From: Castor canadensis
Taxonomy: Eukaryota > Chordata > Mammalia > Rodentia > Castoridae
DNA: 64,000 bases
Direction: 5' to 3'
Assembly (NCBI RefSeq): GCF_047511655.1
Contig: NC_133396.1
Span: 133,743,490-133,807,489, forward strand
Part shown: one piece after another, positions 37,281 to 47,560 of the stretch
Layout of the letters: every line of letters begins with the position of its first letter
How positions within the stretch are numbered: the first letter of the stretch is position 1
Translations under genes and position numbers: made by a program
Notes under the pieces: generated by a model
The model's input: the letters and a program-made list of their open reading frames with translations, nothing else
What the model was told of the DNA's origin: nothing
Databases searched by the model: none

Positions 37281-37286
37281 AATAAA
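37281..37286 (+). terminator. DENND1B: Candidate polyadenylation signal AATAAA
   Basis: AATAAA in 'ccaaaaaataaaacaagg', 4.84 kb after the DENND1B stop, followed by GT/T-containing sequence. It could mark the distal end of the transcript. Confidence 0.3.
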
Positions 37287-37299
37287 ACAAGGTACTGAA

Positions 37300-38287
37300 C
37301 AGCAATGTTAACTGGATGCTTTCTATCCAGAAGGCTATGTTTTTTCAAGCCACACTTTAGTTATATGAAGTAATTAAAAATATACAATCTTGTATCTTAG
37401 AAGGTTGTAGTCACAAGCGATTACCTCGTTGCTATGACAAACCTGCAAGTCTCTTCATCTCTCTTATTTCAGTTCTCAAACGAGAACTTTATTGAGGTTC
37501 ATCGGTGAATTCACCCTCTACTGATTACATATGTTTAAGGAAAAGCTAATTTACAGCACCATGCATGTATCAAGTTCCCATCTTTTAGACAGAATAGCTT
37601 TCATGGGTTATTTTGAAAACTATTTAATAATCATATACAAAGACTAGATTTTTAAAAATCTGTTAGGATTCAGCTGTGGCTAAAACAGCAATAAGTGTGA
37701 ATTGCATGCACCCTACCACTTAAAACGTAGAAAACTTTTTTACATAAAAGCCACATGAGGGACTCAAAATTGAATTTTCCCAAAGCTGTTTCTATTGCTG
37801 TAGATGAAGAGTTGTTTCAAAGGACAGAAAACATTGAGCTTTTTGCTCAACATGCTAACAGTTATCTATTTGGAAAAAAGCAAACAACCACAGGTTGAGA
37901 GTTGCTTCCTTGTTCTTGCATCCTTGAAGCTATGTATAAGTCATCTCCAAAGTTGACTACTATTGGGAAGATGTTATATGTGAACATATTACTTTGGGAA
38001 TTAAAAATATGCAAAAATAAATATTGGCTGAACTGTATACTACCATAAAGTACCCAACAATGCAGTTACAAAATAAAAATTGGTCACAATCAAACATTAC
38101 ATGGTGGTGACTTTCTTTTGTAATTGCCCAGCTGCTGCCATAGTGTTCAGAGGGAATGACTGTACACACCCAGCTACCTCACTCTCCCAGCTTTGTAACA
38201 ACTACAGGGTAAATTGAAGCCTACATCTTTCTAACATGCCAGTGTGAGAGGTGTCTGTTTGGTTATGTTCGGTGAACTAATTAGTTT
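37300..38287. other. Unique AT-rich sequence, nothing recognised
   Basis: This stretch lies between the possible DENND1B 3' end and an LTR fossil. It contains no open frame of note and no repeat that I recognise. Confidence 0.5.
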
Positions 38288-38710
38288 TTGTGTTAGCTTT
38301 CTCATTGCTGCGACAGACTGCCTGATAGACCAACTTAAGAAAAGACTTTTTTATTAGGGGCACATTTTCAGATTTCAGTGCATAATCCTTGGCGTCTTTG
38401 ATTCTGGGCCCATAGTGAGGTAGCACATCATGGTGGTGGGAACATGTGGTGGAGGCTACTTAGGTCATGGGGTACAGGAAGCAGAGTAGGGCAGAAACTT
38501 GAAGGGGCTAGGACACATCCCCAGTGACACACTTCCTCCAACAAGACTCTACCTTCCACAGTTCCACCATCTCCCAATAGTCTATTCAAAATTTGAATCT
38601 ATTTGTTGGATTAGATAACTTAGTAGGAGCCCTCATGATTTAATCTTCTCTGGAAATACCCTCACAGAGACATCCAGAAGTGTGTTTTACTCATCTCCTA
38701 GGCATTCCTC
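38288..38710 (-). mobile_element. LTR fossil, MaLR type (probable)
   Basis: The text 'tctcattgctgcgacagact', 'aagaaaagacttttttatta', 'ggaagcagagtagggcagaa', 'gacacacttcctccaacaag' and 'accttccacagttccacca' follows the general order of MaLR-type LTRs read in reverse (a 'tctgttgctataacaaaata ... cacctcccacca' pattern). Diverged, no internal genes. Confidence 0.4.
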
Positions 38711-39427
38711 AATCCCGCAAAGGTGGCAATCAATACTTATGGACTCTAAAACCATAGGCAATAGTTAACTAGAGTGCCAGTAATTATTTCCCAAGTCAAA
38801 CAACTGTATTAATTGACCAAAACTTAAGGTTCAAGGATGGTGGCATGTATATGAGCCATGCTGAAGCAATCAGAAGTGAGGATGGTCCCATCTAGAGTAA
38901 AGGTTGAATGAAATGAACATGTTTCCCTGAGGACACAGAATATCTACAAATAATATGGAAAGCTTTTCTTGTTTCCACATAAGAAGCAAAGGTCTGACAA
39001 TGGGAAGAGAGAGATTGTCTCCTGCAATCCTAAGGGTTGACTGTCTTTTGTTGAGTTTGACTGTTGACCCTTTTCTGTCTCCATCACTGGGATTAGTCTC
39101 CATACCTCTCAGCTGATTAGATAAGAGATGGTCACATCTTAATCTTACAGATCCAGAAATAAAAAACCCTATTAGATCATTCTATGTAAAAATGAAAGAA
39201 AACATTCCAAGAAATTCTAGGAATTTCCTTGCTTAGAAGTAAAAGAAATTTCAGGAATATAAAATTTTATACATAGGTAGAATATACAGCACTGGTAGTA
39301 TAAAAATAATACAGTGTATCATAGAAGACTCTAGGTGAAAAAAACCTTCCCCAGGTTGATTTGGGCTATTAAGTTCCCTGAAACTTTATTTTTCTGTATT
39401 TGAACATGTCTGTTGAGTGCAAAAGGG

Positions 39428-39700
39428 ATACTGTGTATGGAGGGAGGTCAAATAAAGGAGGAGGTGAACTGAAGAGGGTAACTGAAGGGTGAAGAGGGTC
39501 AAAGTATGTTACTTATATATGTTTGGAGATAACATGAAGAAACCCACCAAACATTTATTTTTTTAAAAGGATGGAAGACAGAGGGGGTTAAGGGAATATA
39601 ATAGAGGGTGAACTTGCTCAAAATACACTGTAGGCATATACAGAATGTTCACATGAAACCCCCTTGTGCTATGAATGAATCCTAAATAAAAAAATAGAAG
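39428..39700 (+). mobile_element. L1 3' UTR fragment
   Basis: The text 'ggagggaggtcaaataaagg', 'agagggtgaacttgctcaaa', 'atacactgtaggcatataca' and 'gaaacccccttgtgctatga' ends in 'cctaaataaaaaaata'. This is the sense 3' terminus of a rodent L1 with its A tail, plus orientation. Confidence 0.55.
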
Positions 39701-40932
39701 CGTCTGTTAGAGTTATTAAATATTAACTTGTATACTTCTACATATATAGCAACTGCTGTGTGATTTGGGGGATAGTACTGAATTTCCTGGTATCTTTTTA
39801 AAGATGTTTTATTAATGTTTGGCTTCTCCTCATTTTTCTTTGCTTTCCCACATTCTCCAGTTCAGTCCTTACTTCCAGTATGAGTAATCTTTCATATACA
39901 CATGTACGTGTGTACTGTGCGCACACACATATACGTTCTCTCTGGCAGCTCTCTCTCCGTTCTTCCCCATCCATTTGATTTTATTTCTTTGTGTGTGCTG
40001 GAGAACCAAAGAGGAGTGTCCTACCCTGTTAGGAGGACAACTACCAGAGCTTACTTGGTGACATACCCATTTTGAGAAAAAGTGAAGTTATAACTTGTGA
40101 AGATTTTAATGTGGACCCACTGTAATTGACATTTATAGCTGTTGAGAACATCTAAACATCCCTTTGCAAAAGATGCACGATGTTTTCTGTTTTTATTTTC
40201 TCATGTTTATGAACCAGCTATCAAGCAAATTACTTACTTTAAATATGAAAGGTGTTTTATATCTGTGGTGCTCTGAAGTAACACTATGTAAACATGTAAT
40301 TTATAAATTTTTGTAACTCTGGTTTCTAATTTAGGGTCTAATTTGGGATATTAAAAGATGCTAATAGTATTCATTTTATATTTCAATATTTCTCCCCCAA
40401 ATCTATGCTTAAAATATATTTGAAAGTAAGAGCTAAGCTCTCTGAGATTTGATAAATGTCCAAATTGAATACAGTCCATTAGGCAAAGTTCCCAACTTGT
40501 GAAACAGATGTTAGACATCTTATCTGCAGGCTTCCTTTATGAGAGGGACATACTTATTGACAAACTTAGAAAATCAGCTGAAATCCTCAACAAATGGCAT
40601 TTGTTAGAGACTTCAAATTTGGTTCTTTAAAAAAAGCCACTATTTGTAGTCAGTAATAGTTAAATCAAGTGATCGTACAAATACTGAACAAGATCATTCT
40701 TTACAAAAATTGGGAATACAATTCTTGGAGATTGTTTTGAGGTCTCAAAATTGATTTTTTAACACACAATTAAAAGATGAACTAAAATTTCCTGGGTGTT
40801 TTGATTGGAAGATTCTTAAAGAATATTTAAGTTGCTTTGCTAACATAAATCTGATCTGATCTGCTTTCGCTGTAGTTTTGTCTTTTCAAGAATGTCACGT
40901 AAATTTCACTTAGCATCGTGCTATTGCCTTTT

Positions 40933-40985
40933 TCTTTTGTCTTTTTGAGACAGGGTCTTACCATGTAGCCCAAGTTGGCATGGGC
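40933..40985 (-). mobile_element. Small SINE fragment (tentative)
   Basis: 'tttttgagacagggtcttac' plus 'catgtagcccaagttggca' is typical of a B1/Alu-like SINE right part, inserted in the old L1. Only about 50 bp is present. Confidence 0.4.
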
Positions 40986-41127
40986 AGGTACCCTTAGGTC
41001 TTCTTTATCTTTTCTCAGCAAAGTTTTATAATGCTCAGTATAGAGTATTGTAAATATTTTGTCAAATTTATTCCTAATTACTTCATAGTTTTAATGCTAT
41101 TGTAAATGCTTCCTTTCTAGAGCTATT

Positions 41128-41653
41128 CCAGCTATTCATTTTTTTTATTGTTTTATTATTCATATGTACATTCAATGCTTGGGTCATTTCTCCCCCCGCC
41201 CCCACCCCCTCCCTTACCACCTACTCCACCCCCTCCCTCTCCCCCCCACCCCCTCAATACCCGGCAGAAACTATTTTGCCCTTATCTCTAATTTTGTTGA
41301 AGAGAGAGTATAGGCAATAATAGGAAGGAACAAGTGTTCCTGGTTGAGATAAGGATAGCTATACAGGGAGTTGACTCACATTAATTTCCTGTGCGTGTGT
41401 GTTACCTTCTAGGTTAATTCTTTTTGATCTCACCTTTTCTCTAGTTCCTGGTCCCCTTCTCCTATTGGCCTCAGTTGCTTTTAAGGTATCTGCTTTAGTT
41501 TCTCTGTGTTAAGGGCAACAAATGCTGGCTAATTTTTTAGTGTCTCATCTATCCTCACCCCTCCCTTGTGTGCTCTCGCTTTTATCATGTGCTCAAAGTC
41601 CAATCCCATTGTTGTGTTTGCCCTTGATCTAATGTTCCCAGCTATTCATTTTT
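41128..41653 (-). mobile_element. Young L1 3' tail with 16-bp target-site duplication
   Basis: The L1 body (about 41,144-41,637) matches the 3' UTR of the L1 at 28.26-28.70 kb closely, including 'ttgttgaagagagagtat' and 'gttgactcacattaatttcc'. The repeat 'ccagctattcattttt' flanks it at 41128-41143 and 41638-41653. A long C-rich tract (41,191-41,260) is the G-rich tract of the L1 3' UTR, expanded here. Minus orientation, truncated to about 500 bp. Confidence 0.9.
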
Positions 41654-41965
41654 AATACATAGACTTACAATTGGTCCTGCTAAAAGACAGAGTTTTAATT
41701 CTTTAGTTACAACATGAAGATATACTTAGTCATTACCTTGTTCCAATGGCTCTGCAGTGCAAGGTCTAATCAAAGTGTTCAGAGTGGGCTTTCTTTCCTT
41801 GTTCCTAATTTTAGGAGTAAGCATATGCCATCATTTGTAAGAATGATGCTAGCTATAGGATTTTTTTTTAAATAGATGCCCTTAATAGGGTTGAGGAGTT
41901 TTCCTTATGTTCCAGATTTGCTGAAAGTTCTTTTTCTTTCCATCGGTAATGGGTTGAATGGCTTT

Positions 41966-42042
41966 TTGGTGGGGTGGGATTGGGGTTTGAACTCAGGGCT
42001 TCATGCTTGCAAAGCAGGTGCTGTACTCCAGCCTGCCATGTT
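41966..42042 (-). mobile_element. Short SINE inside the old L1
   Basis: 'ggattggggtttgaactcag' and 'ggcttcatgcttgcaaagca' followed by 'ggtgctgtactccagcctgc' is the tRNA-like SINE half in minus orientation. The L1 wording resumes right after it. Confidence 0.7.
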
Positions 42043-42789
42043 GAATATTGTCAATTTTATTCCATACCAATTGAGAAGATACTATGATTGTTCTTTTTTA
42101 GTCCATTAGTATGATTATATTGTTTCCTTTTTTGAGGTTAAAATAACCTTGCATTCCTAGAATCAGCTGTACTTAGCCATGATCTATTAATTTTTAAAAT
42201 GTACTGCTGGATTCAACATACCAGTATCTTTTTAGGATTTTTAATTTTTCCAGTCACAAGAAATATCAATGTATGATTTTTTCAGTGCCCTTTATGTTTT
42301 TTTTTATTTTAACAAAAGTCTCCTAGAATGACTTTGACAAATTGCCTTGCTTTCTAGTTTCTGAAATATTTGGGGTAGTATTAGTATTATTTCTTCATGA
42401 AATACTTGGTCTAGCTCAGCAGCAAAGCCATCTTAATGTGGAGATTTTCTGTAGGGAAATATGTAAAACAACAAATCGAACTTCTTTAGCAGATACAGAA
42501 CTAGCTCTTCAGGTCATCTGTTTTTGAGTAAACTTTGAGCACTTGTTTCTATCAAGAAATGTGGCCACTTTTCTAATTGATTTTCATCTGCTTGTTCAAA
42601 ATATACCCTCAGTGTTCTTTTAATATCTGTGCAATCTCTGATCATTTTCTCTCTTGTACTCTTGACATTGGCAACTTGAGTCTTTAATCTGCTTGTCTTG
42701 GTCAATCTGGATAGTTTTTCAATGGTCGTGTCTTTCTAACAAACTACCTTTGTGTTTCGTTTATTTTCTGAATATTTAAGTCGTTTTAT

Positions 42790-43015
42790 ATTGTTTATTA
42801 TTTTGTTTAATTGATGTAAAAATTCACGTGAGACATAAATCTAACCATTTTAAGTGTATAACTCAGTGATATTTCGTACACTCACAAATTGTACAACCAC
42901 CATCTCTGTCTAGTTTCAAAATAAATTCTTAACCCCAACAGGAAGCCTAAGATTCCCATCGTAGTCACACTGAGCCCTCCCTCCTGGAGACTTGTCCCTG
43001 TGATTTCCTTCCCTT
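42790..43015. repeat. L1M-type 3' UTR fragment
   Basis: 'aaccattttaagtgtataac', 'tcagtgatatttcgtacact', 'cacaaattgtacaaccacca' is a well-known L1M 3' UTR wording ('cattttaagtgtacaattcagtgg ... tgtgcaaccatcacc'). It separates segment A of the old L1 from the interrupted SINE and NUMT, so it looks like a separate insertion. Confidence 0.6.
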
Positions 43016-43092
43016 TGCTTCCTTTAGGTTTAATATTCTCTCTCTTCACTCCCTCTCCCTCTCCTTCTCCCTTCTTTTATCTCTCCCTTATA

Positions 43093-43123
43093 CCCCCCCT
43101 TTTTTGGCAATACTGGGGTTTGA
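43093..43123 (-). mobile_element. SINE, left fragment, cut by the NUMT
   Basis: 'ttttttggcaatactggggt' plus 'ttga' is the A-tail end and the first conserved block of the common SINE. It stops abruptly at 43123, where mitochondrial sequence begins. The missing remainder of the element is found at 44951-45240 in the same orientation. Confidence 0.8.
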
Positions 43124-43807
43124 TTATAGTATAGATAAGGATAAGTTTTCAAAGTATTTAAGTGGGACTATTTCTAATACAATTGGCATAAAGCTGTGGT
43201 TTGAGCCGCAAATTTCGGAGCATTGACCGTAGTAAAGTTCTGGTCATGTGGAGGTGAGGGTTGCTTGGTTAAGGCGCCCTGGGATGGTGTCTGTTTTTAG
43301 GCCCAATGATGGGACGGCTCATGAGTGTAGTACATCTTCAGATGAGATTAGTATTCGGATTGGTACTTCTATTGGTAGTACGACTCGATTGTCAGCTTCA
43401 AGGAGTCGGAGCTCTCCGGGTTTTAGTTCTGATGTTGGAATCATGTAAGAGTCGAATGTTAGGTCTTCATAGTCGGTATATTCATAGCTCCAGTATCATT
43501 AATGTCCTATGGTTTTTACTGTTAGTACTGGATTGTTGATTTCGTCTATTATATATAGGATTCGTAGGGATGGGAGAGCAATTATAATGAGAATAATTGC
43601 TGGGAGGATTGTTCAGATTGTCTCTACTTCTTGGGCGTCTATTGTGTTAGTGTGTGTTAATTTAGTAGTAAGCATAAGTGAAATGATATAAAGCACTAGG
43701 GAGCTAATGAGGTAGACAATTATTAGTGTATGATCATGGAAGTTTAGTAATTCTTCTATGATGGGTGATGTTGCATCTTGTAGGCCTAGTTGGAGGGGGT
43801 GAGCCAT
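43124..43807 (-). pseudogene. COX2: COX2 pseudogene (NUMT), full length
   Basis: ATG at 43807-43805 to TAA at 43126-43124 gives 228 codons, the exact usual COX2 length. The N-terminus reads [20 protein letters not shown] and the C-terminus ...[13 protein letters not shown]. Copper-site residues are visible ([22 protein letters not shown]). Under the mitochondrial code the frame is open except for TAA at 43501-43499, codon 103, where Gln precedes the invariant Trp-104 of the HQWYW motif. With nuclear code there are also many TGA stops. It cannot make cytochrome oxidase subunit II from the nucleus. Confidence 0.95.
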
Positions 43808-43876
43808 GAAGATATACGGGGGATTAGCCTGTAATTTAACTTTGACAAAGTTATGTAATTGTTTTACTAATATCTT
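43808..43876 (-). pseudogene. Mitochondrial tRNA-Asp copy (NUMT)
   Basis: A 69-nt cloverleaf lies directly before COX2. The 7-bp acceptor stem AAGATAT/ATATCTT is perfect, the anticodon loop reads CTTTGTCAAAG with GTC, and a discriminator base C is at 43808. The structure is intact, but as nuclear DNA it is not expected to be expressed. Confidence 0.9.
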
Positions 43877-43881
43877 ATGAA

Positions 43882-43947
43882 GAGAAAGACATATAGGATA
43901 TGGGGCTGGCTTGAAACTAGTTCTGGGGGGTTCGATTCCTTCCTTTC

Positions 43948-43950
<3 letters not shown>
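43882..43950 (+). pseudogene. Mitochondrial tRNA-Ser(UCN) copy (NUMT)
   Basis: It begins GAGAAAGACATATAGGATAT and ends CCTTCCTTTCTTA. The acceptor stem GAGAAAG/CTTTCTT is perfect and the anticodon TGA sits in GGCTTGAAACTAG. It lies on the strand opposite to COX1 and COX2, as in vertebrate mitochondria, and overlaps the COX1 stop by three bases. Confidence 0.9.
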
Positions 43951-44950
<1,000 letters not shown>

Positions 44951-45240
44951 GACAAGGCTTTGCACTTGCTATGCAGGTTCTCTACCACTTAAGCCCCCAG
45001 CACTTTTTTATTTTTGGTTATTTTTTGGATAGGGTCTCATGTTTTTTCCCAGGGCCCTCTTCAGACCACAATCCTCCTACCTATAACTCCCTCATAGTTA
45101 GGCACATATTACCACAGCTGCTTGTTTGTTAAGATGGGGTCTTGCTAACTCTTTGCCAGGTGCTAGCTTTGAACCATGATCCTCATGATCTCCGTCTCCA
45201 TAGTAGTTGGGATTACAGGCATGAGCCACTGTGCCTGGCT
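44951..45240 (-). mobile_element. SINE, right fragment, cut by the NUMT
   Basis: Starting 'gacaaggctttgcacttgct' and continuing 'ggttctctaccacttaagcc' it resumes the SINE at nearly the point where the left fragment ended, then runs through the long second part ('tgggattacaggcatgagcc', 'actgtgcctggct'). Joined in thought, the two pieces align end to end with the copy at 940-1400 with only a few bases altered at the break. Confidence 0.85.
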
Positions 45241-45570
45241 CTTTTCTCTTTTCTTAAGGTAGAAATGGAAATATTGACATCTGAGCTAGTTGTGAGTTTT
45301 TAAGATTTTTCTTTAACTAATAGGTCATTTTGAAGTGTGTAATTTTCTTATTATATGGACATTATTCCAAAGATTTTCCAGTTATTGATTTTTATATATT
45401 TACATTATATAAGAACATATTCTACATAACTTAAATCCTCTTAAATATGTTAAGAGTTATTCCATGGTGAATGCTTTGTGTGTATTTGAAAAAATTTGTT
45501 AAATCTTCTGTATTCTAAAAATACTCTGAAGTCCACTTAGATGGCAGTGATGTTCAGGTGTTTTATTTTC

Positions 45571-45818
45571 TATCTGTCTATCTATATCTATCATCTATTA
45601 TCCACCATCTATCTTTCTATCCATCTATCTATCTCTATCTATCTATCTACCTATCATTTATCTAATCCATCTACCTATCATCTATCATCTTTTATATATC
45701 ATCTATCTATTATCTATCTATCATCTATCATCTATCTATCTATCTCTATCTACCTATCATCTATCATCTATTATTATCCATCATCTATCTATCTGTCTAT
45801 CTATCTATGTAATCTATG
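45571..45818. repeat. (ATCT)n microsatellite, imperfect
   Basis: About 250 bp of ATCT tetranucleotides with ATC, ATT and ACCT variants and TATC/CATC interruptions. It gives a long meaningless open frame of Tyr/Leu/Ser/Ile. It lies within L1 segment B. Confidence 0.95.
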
Positions 45819-45834
45819 TATTAGAAGATGGTGT

Positions 45835-45927
45835 TTCACTGTGTTGCCCAGGCTGGCCTTGAATTGCTGGGTTCAAGCAATCCTCTAGAGTAGCTGAGAT
45901 TATAGGCAAGGACCACCACACCTGGCT
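45835..45927 (-). mobile_element. 7SL-like (B1/Alu-type) SINE fragment
   Basis: 'tgttgcccaggctggccttg', 'aattgctgggttcaagcaat', 'cctctagagtagctgagatt' and 'accaccacacctggct' is the reverse of a B1/Alu left arm. It directly abuts the ATCT array. Confidence 0.65.
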
Positions 45928-46124
45928 TCAAGTCTTTTATATACTTCTTTATTTTCTGTCTATATGTTTTATCAGTTATTGAAAGATTGGAAGGACCAAG
46001 TAGAAACTGTAGATTTTTCTATTTCTACTTTAAGTTCTATCAATTTTTGCTTTATTCTTAAGGTCTGTTATTAAATCCATTTATTTGAATTTTATATTTT
46101 AATAAATTACCCTCTCTTTCATCA

Positions 46125-46234
46125 TTATGAAATTTTCCTTTTTTTAAAATTTTATTTCATTCATATGTGCATACAACATTTGGGTCATTTCTCCCCCTTC
46201 CCCCCACCCCCTCCCTTATGAAATTTTCCTTTTT
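46125..46234 (-). mobile_element. Very short L1 insertion with 19-bp target-site duplication
   Basis: Only about 72 bp of L1 3' end (about 46,144-46,215, with 'catatgtgcatacaacattt' and a C-rich block) are present. The repeat 'ttatgaaattttccttttt' flanks it at 46125-46143 and 46216-46234. The length and the duplication show a severely 5'-truncated retrotransposition. Confidence 0.9.
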
Positions 46235-47560
46235 AATCCATGTTAATATTACTTGTTTTCAAAATATTGTTTCTGTAATTGTAAGTAGCACCCACCCTTA
46301 CTTTGATTAAAATTTGAATGATATGTCATTTTCTGCCCTTTTTCACTCAAACTATTTGTGTTTTCCTATTTAGAAATTGTTTTTTGTATACAGAATTTTA
46401 CTCAGTTTTCCTTTTTGGTCCAATCTAATGATCTTTGCCTTTCATTTGAAGTGCTTAGCTCCTTCACCTAATGTAGTTATTGGTATAAATGGGTCTGAGT
46501 TTAGCATATTTATGTGTTTTTCTATTTATCTCATCTATTATTTATTTAATTTTCCTATTTTCTATCTGCCTTTGGATTAATCAGGCAGTTTTCATGTTTA
46601 CATTTTATCACTAATGGTATGTTTCATATCTGTTTTTAAAATTTTATTTAGTGTTTGCTCTTGGGTTTAAAATATATGCTATTAACCTGTCACAGCCTAT
46701 TTCCAAACATACAGTACTTGACATAAAGCTTAAGAACATAGCAGCAGTGTTCATGCCCACCCCCCACGGTATCCTTGTTACATGTTTACATGTTTACAAC
46801 ATTTTGTAAGCTTAAAAGAGCATAGTCATTATTTTTGCTTGAAATACTTACCATTAAGGAAATTGGTAAGTGGGGAAAATGTCCTTTGTGATCACCATGT
46901 AGTTACCATCTCTGAACTTTGCACTTCTTTCTGTAGATGTGTGGTTTGCCTGCATCATTTTTCATTCTACCTGATAAGTTCTTTTGCTATTCCTCAGACT
47001 GCAAGTTTGCCCACAACAAATGATCTCAGTTTCTGTTGTTCTAAAGAATTATTTCTCTTTTTTTTTGTATACATTTTTGAAAAGTTTTTTTTCAGTTGTT
47101 TTTTCTTCTGGCACTTTCCTATTGTCACTCCATAGTCTTGTGACCTGCATAGATTCTGACAAGATATCTGCTGTAATTCACACTTTATAGATCATGTCTT
47201 TTTCACTGGCTGCTTAAACCTTTCTCATGACCATCCTTTCATCATATACAGTATATATTTAATTGCACATATTATACTTTTCTCCAGAAGTTCAATCTGG
47301 GAACATTTCTTTAATATCTTCAACTTATTTCTCATTATATTATGTTTAAAGATTTGTAGTAGCTTTTTTTTTTTTTTTGGTCCATTTCAGGGCCTGTTTC
47401 TATAATTTTTTTGTCTGGTAATGGGAGACATAGCCTGTTTTTTTTGTATGTCTGATAATGTTTGATTATTTGGTAAATATTTCTGCATGCTATATTTCAT
47501 TGCAAGCTGTGAAATAGTCTTACTTTGGGATGCAGTTAAATTCCATGCAAATTAAATTGG

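Larger units (their letters stand above)
32441..37300 (+). other. DENND1B: DENND1B 3' UTR (extent uncertain)
   Basis: After the stop codon the sequence is AT-rich with no coding potential. Candidate AATAAA signals are at 34564-34569, 35171-35176, 36883-36888 and 37281-37286. The human gene has a long 3' UTR as far as I recall, so a late signal is plausible, but the true end cannot be decided by eye. It contains an ancient L1M fragment (33,350-34,110) and an L2-like piece near 35.6 kb. Confidence 0.45.
40830..42785 (-). mobile_element. Ancient L1 ORF2, antisense, segment A
   Basis: Read in plus orientation, the wording tracks reverse-complemented L1 ORF2: 'tgctattgtaaatgcttcct', 'ccttgttcctaattttagga', 'aaccttgcattcctagaatc', 'gatctattaatttttaaaat' and 'gtactgctggattcaacata', then 'aacttgagtctttaatctgc'. 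The reading frame is destroyed. It is interrupted by a young L1 tail (41,144-41,637) and a SINE (41,966-42,040). It continues as segment B after 45,250. Confidence 0.7.
45250..47560 (-). mobile_element. Ancient L1, antisense, segment B
   Basis: The plus strand again follows reverse-complemented L1: 'aactaataggtcattttgaa' and 'gtgtgtaattttcttattat', 'ttccatggtgaatgctttgt', 'ctatttctactttaagttct' and 'atcaatttttgctttattct', 'ttttggtccaatctaatgat', 'ctgcctttggattaatcagg'. These come later in the same order as segment A, so A and B are one element split by the block at 42,786-45,249. Beyond about 46,640 the match is weaker. No intact frame. Confidence 0.6.

Noticed and set aside
45541-45888. 115-codon open frame rich in Tyr, Leu, Ser and Ile
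   Set aside because: It is a translation of the ATCT microsatellite and the adjoining SINE.
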